A stretch of 64,000 nucleotides of DNA, taken from Arenicola marina. Taxonomy: Eukaryota; Annelida; Polychaeta; Arenicolidae. Position numbers and translations under genes: made by a program. Of this stretch, positions 46,001-57,240 are shown in pieces; the stretch's first letter is position 1, and each line of letters starts with the position of its first letter. The stretch is taken from contig OZ025249.1 of NCBI GenBank assembly GCA_964019135.1, positions 37,399,759-37,463,758 of the forward strand, given 5' to 3'. The notes under the pieces are model-generated. The model did no database searches. It was not told the DNA's origin and saw only the letters and a program-made list of their open reading frames with translations.

Positions 46001-47479
46001 GGTGAGCGTGTACTATGGAGACAGCAGGCGCCGTATGAGTGAGTGTACTATGGAGACAGCAGGCGCCGTATGAGTGAGCGTGTAAAATGGAGAAAGCAGA
46101 CGCCGTGTGAGTGAGAGTGTACTATGGAGAAAGCAGGCGCCGTATGAGTGAGCGTGTACTATGGAGACAGCAGGCGCCGTATGAGTGAGCGTGTAAAATG
46201 GAGAAAGCAGACGCCGTATGAGTGAGAGTGTACTATGGAGAAAGCAGGCGCCGTATGAGTGAGTGTACTATGGAGACAGCAGCCGCCGTATGAGTGAGTG
46301 TGTACTATGGAGAAAGCAAGCGCCGTATGGGTGAGCGTGTACTATGGAGACAGCAGGCGCCGTATGAGTGAGTGTACTATGGAGACAGCAGGCGCCGTAT
46401 GAGTGAGTGTGTACTATGGAGAAAGCAGACGCCGTGTGAGTGAGAGTGTACTATGGAGAAAGCAGGTGCCGTATGAGTGAGTGTGTACTATGGAGACAGC
46501 AGGCGCCGTATGAGTGAGCGTGTACTATGGAGACAGCGGGCGCCGTATGAGTGAGCGTGTAAAATGGAGAAAGCAGACGCCGTGTGAGTGAGAGTGTACT
46601 ATGGAGACAGCAGGCGCCGTATGAGTGAGCGTGTACTATGGAGACAGCGGGCGCCGTATGAGTGAGAGTGTACACAGGAGAGAGCAGGCGCCGTATGAGT
46701 GAGCGTGTACTATGGAGACAGCAGGCGCCGTATGAGTGAGCGTGTACTATGGAGACAGCGGGCGCCGTATGAGTGAGAATGTACACAGGAGAGAGCAGGC
46801 GCCGTATGAGTGAGTGTGTAATATGGAGACAGCAGGCGCCGTATGAGTGAGCGTGTACTATGGAGACAGCAGGCGCCGTATGAGTGAGTGTGTACTATGG
46901 AGAAAGCAGGCGCCGTATGGGTGAGCGTGTACTATGGAGACAGCAGGCGCCGTATGAGTGAGTGTACTATGGAGACAGCAGCCGCCGTATGAGTGAGCGT
47001 GTACTATGGAGACAGCAGGCGCCGTATGAGTGAGCGTGTAAAATGGAGAAAGCAGACGCCGTGTGAGTGAGAGTGTAATATGGAGAAAGCAGGCGCCGTA
47101 TGAGTGAGTGTACTATGGAGACAGCAGGCGCCGTATGAGTGAGCGTGTAAAATGGAGAAAGCAGACGCCGTGTGAGTGAGAGTGTACTATGGAGACAGCA
47201 GGCGCCGTATGAGTGAGCGTGTACTATGGAGACAGCAGGCGCCGTATGAGTGAGCGTGTAAAATGGAGAAAGCAGACGCCGTGTGAGTGAGAGTGTACTA
47301 TGGAGAAAGCAGGCGCCGTATGGGTGAGCGTGTACTATGGAGACAGCAGGCGCCGTATGAGTGAGTGTACTATGGAGACAGCAGCCGCCGTATGAGTGAG
47401 TGTGTACTATGGAGAAAGCAGGCGCCGTATGGGTGAGCGTGTACTATGGAGACAGCAGGCGCCGTATGAGGGAGTGTAC

Positions 47480-50400
47480 TATGGAGACAGCAGGCGCCGT
47501 ATGAGTGAGTGTGTACTATGGAGACAGCAGGCGCCGTATGGGTGAGCGTGTACTATGGAGAAAGCAGACGCCGTGTGAGTGAGAGTGTACTATGGAGAAA
47601 GCAGGCGCCGTATGAGTGAGTGTACTATGGAGACAGCAGGCGCCGTATGAGTGAGCGTGTAAAATGGAGACAGCAGGCGCCGTGTGAGTGAGAGTGTACT
47701 ATGGAGAAAGCAGGCGCCGTATGAGTGAGCGTGTACTATGGAGACAGCAGGCGCCGTATGAGTGAGTGTGTACTATGGAGAAAGCAGGCGCCGTATGGGT
47801 GAGCGTGTACTCTGGAGACAGCAGGCGCCGTATGAGTGAGTGTACTATGGAGACAGCAGGCGCCGTATGAGTGAGCGTGTAAAATGGAGAAAGCAGACGC
47901 CGTGTGAGTGAGAGTGTACTATGGAGAAAGCAGGCGCCGTATGAGTGAGTGTACTATGGAGACAGCAGGCGCCGTATGAGTGAGCGTGTAAAATGGAGAA
48001 AGCAGACGCCGTGTGAGTGAGAGTGTACTATGGAGACAGCAGGCGCCGTATGAGTGAGTGTGTACTATGGAGACAGCAGGCGCCGTATGGGTGAGCGTGT
48101 ACTATGGAGACAGCAGGCGCCGTATGAGTGAGTGTACTATGGAGACAGCAGGCGCCGTATGAGTGAGTGTGTACTATGGAGACAGCAGGCGCCTAATGAG
48201 TGAGAGCGTGTACTATGGAGACAGCAGGCGCCATATGAGTGAGAGCGTGTAATATGGAGACAGCAGGCGCCGTATGAGTGAGTGTACTATGGAGACAGCA
48301 GGCGCCGTATGAGTGAGTGTGTACTATGGAGAAAGCAGGCGCCGTATGGGTGAGCGTGTACTATGGAGACAGCAGGCGCCGTATGAGTGAGTGTACTATG
48401 GAGACAGCAGGCGCCGTATGAGTGAGTGTGTACTATGGAGACAGCAGGCGCCGTATGAGTGAGAGCGTGTACTATGGAGACAGCAGGCGCCGTATGAGTG
48501 AGCGTGTACTATGGAGACAGCCGGCGCCGTATGAGTGAGCGCGTACTATGGAGACAGCAGGCGCCGTATGAGTGAGCGTGTACTATGGAGACAGCAGGCG
48601 CCGTATGAGTGAGCGTGTACTATGGAGACAGCCGGCGCCGTATGAGTGAGCGCGAACTATGGATACAGCAGGCGCCGTATGAGTGAGCGTGTACTATGGA
48701 GACAGCAGGCGCCGTATGAGTGAGCGTGTACTATGGAGACAGCCGGCGCCGTATGAGTGAGCGCGTACTATGGATACAGCAGGCGCCGTATGAGTGAGTG
48801 TGTACTATGGAGACAGCAGGCGCCGTGTGAGTGAGAGCGTGTACTATGGATACAGCAGGCGCCGTATGAGTGAGCGTGTAATAAGCAGACAGCAGGGGCC
48901 GTATGAGTAATCGTGTACTATGGAGACAGCAGGCGCCGTATGAGTGAGCGTGTACTATGGATACAGCAGGCGCCGTATGAGTGAGAGCGTGTACCATGGT
49001 GACAGCAGGCGCTGTATGAGTGAGCGTGTACTATGGAGACAGCAGGCGCCGTATGAGTGAGTGTACTATGGAGACAGCAGGCGCCGTATGAGTGAGTGTG
49101 TACTATGGAGAAAGCAGGCGCCGTATGGGTGAGCGTGTACTATGGAGACAGCAGGCGCCGTATGAGTGAGTGTACTATGGAGACAGCAGGCGCCGTATGA
49201 GTGAGTGTGTACTATGGAGACAGCAGGCGCCGTATGAGTGAGAGCGTGTACTATGGAGACAGCAGGCGCCGTATGAGTGAGCGTGTACTATGGAGACAGC
49301 CGGCGCCGTATGAGTGAGCGCGTACTATGGAGACAGCAGGCGCCGTATGAGTGAGCGTGTACTATGGAGACAGCAGGCGCCGTATGAGTGAGCGTGTACT
49401 ATGGAGACAGCCGGCGCCGTATGAGTGAGCGCGTACTATGGATACAGCAGGCGCCGTATGAGTGAGCGTGTACTATGGAGACAGCAGGCGCCGTATGAGT
49501 GAGCGTGTACTATGGAGACAGCCGGCGCCGTATGAGTGAGCGCGTACTATGGATACAGCAGGCGCCGTATGAGTGAGTGTGTACTATGGAGACAGCAGGC
49601 GCCGTGTGAGTGAGAGCGTGTACTATGGATACAGCAGGCGCCGTATGAGTGAGCGTGTAATAAGCAGACAGCAGGGGCCGTATGAGTAATCGTGTACTAT
49701 GGAGACAGCAGGCGCCGTATGAGTGAGCGTGTACTATGGATACAGCAGGCGCCGTATGAGTGAGAGCGTGTACCATGGTGACAGCAGGCGCTGTATGAGT
49801 GAGCGTGTACTATGGAGACAGCAGGCGCCGTATGAGTGAGAGTGTACTATGGAGAAAGCAGGCGCCGTGTGAGTGAGAGCGTGTACCATGGAGACAGCAG
49901 GCGCCGTATGAGTGAGCGTGTACTATGGAGACAGCAGGCGCCGTATGAGTGAGAGCGTGTACTATGGGGACAGCAGGCGCCGTATGAGTGAGCGTGTACT
50001 ATGGAGACAGCAGGCGCCGTATGAATGCACGTGTACTATGGAGACTGCAGGCGCCGTTTGAGTGAGAGCGTGTACTATGGAGACAGCAGGCGCCGTATGA
50101 GTGAGCGTGTACTATTGAGACAGCAGGCGACGTATGAGTGAGCGTGTACTATGGATACAGCAGGCGCCGTATGAGTGAGAGCGCGTACCATGGTGACAGC
50201 AGGCGCTGTATGAGTGAGCGTGTACTATGGAGACAGCGGGCGCCGTATGAGTGAGCGTGTACTATGGAAACAGCAGGCGCCGTATGAGTGAGAGCGTGTA
50301 CTATGGTGACAGCAGGCGCCGCATGAGTGAGAGCGTGTACTATGGAGACAGCAGGCGCCGTATGAGTGAGCGTGTATTATGGAGACAGCAGGCGCCGTAT

Positions 50401-53365
50401 GAGTGAGTGTACTATGGAGACAGCAGGCGCCGTATGAGTGAGTGTGTACTATGGAGACAGCAGGCGCCGTATGAGTGAGAGCGTGTACTATGGAGACAGC
50501 AGGCGCCGTATGAGTGAGCGTGTACTATGGAGACAGCGGGCGCCGTATGAGTGAGCGTGTACTATGGAGAAAGCAGGCGCCGTATGAGTGAGTGTACTAT
50601 GGAGACAGCAGGCGCCGTATGAGTGAGTGTGTACTATGGAGACAGCAGGCGCCGTATGAGTGAGAGCGTGTACTATGGAGACAGCAGGCGCCGTATGAGT
50701 GAGAGCGCGTACCATGGTGACAGCAGGCGCTGTATGAGTGAGCGTGTACTATGGATACAGCAGGCGCCGTATGAGTGAGCGTGTACTATGGAGACAGCAG
50801 GCGCCGTATGAGTGAGTGTGTACTATGGAGACAGCAGGCGCCGTATGGGTGAGCGTGTACTATGGAGAAAGCAGACGCCGTGTGAGTGAGAGTGTACTAT
50901 GGAGAAAGCAGGCGCCGTATGAGTGAGTGTACTATGGAGACAGCAGGCGCCGTATGAGTGAGCGTGTAAAATGGAGACAGCAGGCGCCGTGTGAGTGAGA
51001 GTGTACTATGGAGAAAGCAGGCGCCGTATGAGTGAGCGTGTACTATGGAGACAGCAGGCGCCGTATGAGTGAGTGTGTACTATGGAGAAAGCAGGCGCCG
51101 TATGGGTGAGCGTGTACTCTGGAGACAGCAGGCGCCGTATGAGTGAGTGTACTATGGAGACAGCAGGCGCCGTATGAGTGAGCGTGTAAAATGGAGAAAG
51201 CAGACGCCGTGTGAGTGAGAGTGTACTATGGAGAAAGCAGGCGCCGTATGAGTGAGTGTACTATGGAGACAGCAGGCGCCGTATGAGTGAGCGTGTAAAA
51301 TGGAGAAAGCAGACGCCGTGTGAGTGAGAGTGTACTATGGAGACAGCAGGCGCCGTATGAGTGAGTGTGTACTATGGAGACAGCAGGCGCCGTATGGGTG
51401 AGCGTGTACTATGGAGACAGCAGGCGCCGTATGAGTGAGTGTACTATGGAGACAGCAGGCGCCGTATGAGTGAGTGTGTACTATGGAGACAGCAGGCGCC
51501 TAATGAGTGAGAGCGTGTACTATGGAGACAGCAGGCGCCATATGAGTGAGAGCGTGTAATATGGAGACAGCAGGCGCCGTATGAGTGAGTGTACTATGGA
51601 GACAGCAGGCGCCGTATGAGTGAGTGTGTACTATGGAGAAAGCAGGCGCCGTATGGGTGAGCGTGTACTATGGAGACAGCAGGCGCCGTATGAGTGAGTG
51701 TACTATGGAGACAGCAGGCGCCGTATGAGTGAGTGTGTACTATGGAGACAGCAGGCGCCGTATGAGTGAGAGCGTGTACTATGGAGACAGCAGGCGCCGT
51801 ATGAGTGAGCGTGTACTATGGAGACAGCCGGCGCCGTATGAGTGAGCGCCTACTATGGAGACAGCAGGCGCCGTATGAGTGAGCGTGTACTATGGAGACA
51901 GCAGGCGCCGTATGAGTGAGCGTGTACTATGGAGACAGCCGGCGCCGTATGAGTGAGCGCGTACTATGGATACAGCAGGCGCCGTATGAGTGAGCGTGTA
52001 TTATGGAGACAGCAGGCGCCGTATGAGTGAGCGTGTACTATGGAGACAGCCGGCGCCGTATGAGTGAGCGCGTACTATGGATACAGCAGGCGCCGTATGA
52101 GTGAGAGTGTACTATGGAGACAGCAGGCGCCGTGTGAGTGAGAGCGTGTACTATGGATACAGCAGGCGCCGTATGAGTGAGCGTGTAATAAGCAGACAGC
52201 AGGGGCCGTATGAGTAATCGTGTACTATGGAGACAGCAGGCGCCGTATGAGTGAGCGTGTACTATGGATACAGCAGGCGCCGTATGAGTGAGAGCGTGTA
52301 CCATGGTGACAGCAGGCGCTGTATGAGTGAGCGTGTACTATGGAGACAGCAGGCGCCGTATGAGTGAGAGTGTACTATGGAGAAAGCAGGCGCCGTGTGA
52401 GTGAGAGCGTGTACCATGGAGACAGCAGGCGCCGTATGAGTGAGCGTGTACTATGGAGACAGCAGGCGCCGTATGAGTGAGAGCGTGTACTATGGGGACA
52501 GCAGGCGCCGTATGAGTGAGCGTGTACTATGGAGACAGCAGGCGCCGTATGAATGCGCGTGTACTATGGAGACAGCAGGCGCCGTTTGAGTGAGAGCGTG
52601 TACTATGGAGACAGCAGGCGCCGTATGAGTGAGCGTGTACTATTGAGACAGCAGGCGACGTATGAGTGAGCGTGTACTATGGATACAGCAGGCGCCGTAT
52701 GAGTGAGAGCGCGTACCATGGTGACAGCAGGCGCTGTATGAGTGAGCGTGTACTATGGAGACAGCGGGCGCCGTATGAGTGAGCGTGTACTATGGAAACA
52801 GCAGGCGCCGTATGAGTGAGAGCGTGTACTATGGTGACAGCAGGCGCCGCATGAGTGAGAGCGTGTACTATGGAGACAGCAGGCGCCGTATGAGTGAGCG
52901 TGTATTATGGAGACAGCAGGCGCCGTATGAGTGAGTGTACTATGGAGACAGCAGGCGCCGTATGAGTGAGTGTGTACTATGGAGACAGCAGGCGCCGTAT
53001 GAGTGAGAGCGTGTACTATGGAGACAGCAGGCGCCGTATGAGTGAGCGTGTACTATGGAGACAGCGGGCGCCGTATGAGTGAGCGTGTACTATGGAGAAA
53101 GCAGGCGCCGTATGAGTGAGTGTACTATGGAGACAGCAGGCGCCGTATGAGTGAGTGTGTACTATGGAGACAGCAGGCGCCGTATGAGTGAGAGCGTGTA
53201 CTATGGAGACAGCAGGCGCCGTATGAGTGAGAGCGCGTACCATGGTGACAGCAGGCGCTGTATGAGTGAGCGTGTACTATGGATACAGCAGGCGCCGTAT
53301 GAGTGAGCGTGTACTATGGAGACAGCAGGCGCCGTATGAATGAGTATGTACTATGGAGACAGCAG
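47480..53365. repeat. Tandem segmental duplication of 2.5-3.3 kb inside the giant array
   Basis: 47.48-49.06 kb matches 50.79-52.37 kb at an offset of 3307, sharing rare variants such as GTACTCTGG, GGCGCCTAATGAG and GGCGCCATATGAG. About 49.05-50.83 kb matches 52.3-53.36 kb at an offset of 2528. The difference, 779 bases, is an extra internal duplication in the left copy (about 48.27-49.05 versus 49.05-49.83 kb). Few substitutions separate the copies (for example GCGCGAAC at 48650 and GCGCCTAC at 51846). Confidence 0.88.
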
Positions 53366-56112
53366 GCGCCGTATGAGTGAGAGCGTGTACTATGGAGACA
53401 GCAGGCGCCGTATGAGTGAGTGTACTATGGAGACAGCAGGCGACGTATGAGTGAGCGTGTACTATGGATACAGCAGGCGCCGTATGAGTGAGAGCGCGTA
53501 CCATGGTGACAGCAGGCGCTGTATGAGTGAGCGTGTACTATGGAGACAGCAGGCGCCGTATGAGTGAGCGTGTACTATGGAAACAGCAGGCGCCGTATGA
53601 GTGAGAGCGTGTACTATGGTGACAGCAGGCGCCGCATGAGTGAGAGCGTGTACTATGGAGACAGCAGGCGCCGTATGAGTGAGCGTGTATTATGGAGACA
53701 GCAGGCGCCGTATGAGTGAGTGTACTATGGAGACAGCAGGCGCCGTATGAGTGAGTGTGTACTATGGAGACAGAAGGCGCCGTATGAGTGAGAGCGTGTA
53801 CTATGGAGACAGCAGGCGCCGTATGAGTGAGCGTGTACTATGGAGACAGCGGGCGCCGTATGAGTGAGCGTGTACTATGGAGAAAGCAGGCGCCGTATGA
53901 GTGAGTGTACTATGGAGACAGCAGGCGCCGTATGAGTGAGTGTGTACTATGGAGACAGCAGGCGCCGTATGAGTGAGAGCGTGTACTATGGAGACAGCAG
54001 GCGCCGTATGAGTGAGAGCGCGTACCATGGTGACAGCAGGCGCTGTATGAGTGAGCGTGTACTATGGATACAGCAGGCGCCGTATGAGTGAGCGTGTACT
54101 ATGGAGACAGCAGGCGCCGTATGAGTGAGTGTGTACTATGGAGACAGCAGGCGCCGTATGAGTGAGAGCGTGTACTATGGAGACAGCAGGCGCCGTATGA
54201 GTGAGTGTACTATGGAGACAGCAGGCGCCGTATGAGTGAGTGTGTACTATGGAGACAGCAGGCGCCGTATGAGTGAGAGCGTGTACTATGGAGACAGCAG
54301 GCGCCGTATGAGTGAGCGTGTACTATGGAGACAGCGGGCGCCGTATGAGTCAGCGTGTACTATGGAGAAAGCAGGCGCCGTATGAGTGAGTGTACTATGG
54401 AGACAGCAGGCGCCGTATGAGTGAGTGTGTACTATGGAGACAGCAGGCGCCGTATGAGTGAGAGCGTGTACTATGGAGACAGCAGGCGCCGTATGAGTGA
54501 GAGCGCGTACCATGGCGACAGCAGGCGCCGTATGAGTGAGCGTGTACTATGGATACAGCAGGCGCCGTATGAGTGAGCGTGTACTATGGATACAGCAGGC
54601 GCCGTATGAGTGAGCGTGCAATAAGCAGACAGCAGGGGCCGTATGAGTAATCGTGTACTATGGAGACAGCAGGCGCCGTATGAGTGAGTGTGTACTATGG
54701 AGACAGCAGGCGCCGTATGAGTGAGAGCGTGTACTATGGAGACAGCAGGCGCCGTATGAGTGAGAGCGCGTACCATGGTGACAGCAGGCGCCGTATGAGT
54801 GAGCGTGTACTATGGATACAGCAGGCGCCGTATGAGTGAGCGTGTACTATGGATACAGCAGGCGCCGTATGAGTGAGCGTGTAATAAGCAGACAGCAGGG
54901 GCCGTATGAGTAATCGTGTACTATGGAGACAGCAGGCGCCGTATGAGTGAGCGTGTACTATGGATACAGCAGGCGCCGTATGAGTGAGAGCGTGTACCAT
55001 GGTGACAGCAGGCGCTGTGTGAGTGAGCGTGTACTATGGAGACAGCAGGCGCCGTATGAGTGAGAGTGTACTATGGAGAAAGCAGGCGCCGTGTGAGTGA
55101 GAGCGTGTACTATGGAGACAGCAGGCGCCGTATGAGTGAGCGTGTACTATGGAGACAGCAGGCGCCGTATGAGTGAGAGCGTGTACTATGGGGACAGCAG
55201 GCGCCGTATGAGTGAGCGTGTACTATGGAGACAGCAGGCGCCGTATGAATGCACGTGTACTATGGAGACAGCAGGCGCCGTATGAGTGAGAGCCTGTACT
55301 ATGGGGACAGCAGGCGCCGTATGAGTGAGCGTGTACTATGGAGACAGCAGGCGCCGTATGAATGCACGTGTACTATGGAGACAGCAGGCGCCGTATGAGT
55401 GAGAGCGTGTACTATGGAGACAGCAGACGCCGTGTGAGTGAGAGTGTACTATGGAGACAGCAGGCGCCGTATGAGTGAGCGTGTACTATGGATACAGCAG
55501 GCGCCGTATGAGTGAGAGCGCGTACCATGGTGACAGCAGGCGCTGTATGAGTGAGCGTGTACTATGGAGACAGCAGGCGCCGTATGAGTGAACGTGTACT
55601 ATGGAGACAGCAGGCGCCGTATGAGTGAGCGTGTACTATGGAAACAGCAGGCGCCGTATGAGTGAGAGCGTGTACTATGGTGACAGCAGGCGCCGTATGA
55701 ATGAACGTGTACTATGGAGACAGCAGGCGCCGTATGAGTGAGAGTGTACTATGGAGACAGCAGGCGCCGTATGAGTGAGAGTGTACTATGGAGACAGCAG
55801 GCGCCGTATGAGTGAGCGTGTACTATTGAGACAGCAGGCGCCGTATGAGTGAGCGTGTACTATGGATACAGCAGGCGCCGTATGAGTGAGCGTGTACTAT
55901 GGAGACAGCAGGCGCCGTATGAGTGAGAGTGTACTATGGAGATAGCAGGCGCCGTATGAGTGAGAGTGTACTATTGAGACAGCAGGCGCCGTATGAGTGA
56001 GCGTGTACTATGGAGATCGCAGGCGCCGTATGAGTGAGCATGTACTATGGGGACAGCAGGCGCCGTATGAGTGAGCGTGTACTATGGAGACAGCATGCGC
56101 CATGTCAGTGGC

Positions 56113-57009
56113 AGTGAAGGCGTCCGCCTCCTGGAACGCGTGGTTCCCGATAGCACGCCACCACCTGCATCAACGCCCCCTGGTGGTCATTCTTGGAACC
56201 AGGCCTCACCTCATGAGGCCAAAGTCGCCTAGTTTATCATCATTCCGCTTGGATGGCGACCTCGTGTACGACCGGAACGTCCCAGAGGGAACAGCCGTCG
56301 TAATATAGTGGGACAGAGGGCTGGGGTGGGGAGCAGCCGTCTTGATATATAGGGACAGGGGGCTGGCAATAGGACAAGGACGGTGCGGGGGGGTGGTGTG
56401 TGACTGGCCTCACAACTAGTGGAAGTAGGCATACATCCTGCGGTTCTTAAAAAAAATTGCGCCGATTGTCTTAAGGCTAATCATGGGCTTTTCATTTTGC
56501 CATGAACTGCGAATGAGGAAAATAATTCTTTGTGAACTGGGAATGGGGTATAGGAATAGGAATCGAGAACTCGCCAATTTGTATCATGCATCCGCCCATT
56601 CTTTGTATGATGGAAAACGTCCCCCGTGCCCCCCCCCCCCCCCCCCCCGCATATATTTATGCATCACACCGCTTCCACACTCGACTGGAAGTTACTAGAA
56701 TTATTATTTTCTTTGACCGAAGGCGACAACCAGCCTACGTTTATACGTGTAACTGAACTGATTTGACATTATGCCGATAACACTAACACACGTCTAACTA
56801 ATTAACCTTATATGTATAGACGATGTAGTTTTTCCCGAGACCCCTGTACGATGTGCGTGGCTGTCGCCAGGTCGCGCCGACGGTTGTTGAGTGGCCTTGA
56901 ACGTGTTTGGCTTCCACATCCGGGGTCTGGTGGCGCCGTGCCACGCGTGCCACTCCCCCAACGCGACCACCAATTAATGGCCCTAGCAACAGCGGCTTCT
57001 GTGCCCGGG
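56113..57009. other. Right flank of the giant array, no gene recognised
   Basis: Unique sequence with a CTCF-type motif near its left end (see separate entry) and a C-run at 56630-56648. An open frame of 74 codons at 56084-56308 begins in the last array units and is not recognised. Confidence 0.55.
56173..56186 (-). promoter_or_regulatory. Candidate CTCF motif beside the giant array
   Basis: The minus strand reads CCACCAGGGGGCGT, matching the CTCF core consensus CCASYAGRKGGCRS at 13 of 14 positions, the last being T. CTCF is present across bilaterian animals and acts as a boundary and loop-anchor factor. The site is 60-70 bases right of the last array unit. A single motif can arise by chance, so occupancy is unproven. 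Confidence 0.4.
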
Positions 57010-57240
57010 CGGCCCAGGGAGCGGTGCCAGGGGGTGGGAGGGGGGGGGGGTGCCAGGGGATGGGGGTGGTGCCAGGGGATGGGGGGTGGTGCCAGGGGGT
57101 GGGGGGGAGGTCCAGGGAGCGGTGCGACGGGGGTAGGGGGCGGTCCAGGGCGCCATGTGAGGGGGTAGGTGGCGGTCCATGCAGGGAGCCGGGCGAGGGG
57201 TGGAGGGGGGGGGGGTGGGGGCTGAGAGGTGGTTGTGAGA
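57010..57240. repeat. G-rich degenerate repeat (GGTGCCAGGGGATGGGGG)
   Basis: GGTGCCAGGGGaTGGGgG occurs about four times at 57023, 57048, 57068 and 57089, then decays into GGTCCAGGG and GGCGGTCCA words, with long G-runs. The plus strand is rich in runs of four or more guanines and could form G-quadruplexes. Proline-rich minus-strand frames here (up to 166 codons) are low complexity. Confidence 0.75.

Larger units (their letters stand above)
40451..56112. repeat. Giant 37-bp minisatellite, about 15.7 kb
   Basis: The main unit is GGAGACAGCAGGCGCC, GTATGAGTGAGCG, then TGTACTAT (37 bases), roughly 420 copies. Variants include a 35-base unit (GTGAGTGTACTAT), a 39-base unit (GTGAGAGCGTGTACTAT), an AAAATGGAGAAAGCAGACG form paired with GCCGTGTGAGTGAGAGTG, and a rare form with AATAAGCAGACAGCAGGGG and GAGTAATCG. 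Each main unit has one GGCGCC palindrome. Longer duplications are nested inside: 1296 bases (40452/41748), about 1689 (44.6/46.3 kb), 779 (about 48.27/49.05 kb), and 3307/2528 (47.5-50.8 kb versus 50.8-53.4 kb). The short minus-strand open frames of 60-111 codons are translated repeat. The last recognisable unit, diverged, ends near 56112. Confidence 0.98.

Noticed and set aside
40451..56112. CRISPR array
   Set aside because: The repeated units are directly abutting with no unique spacers, the sequence context is eukaryotic, and no cas gene is present. The same applies to the 44-bp and 30-bp arrays.
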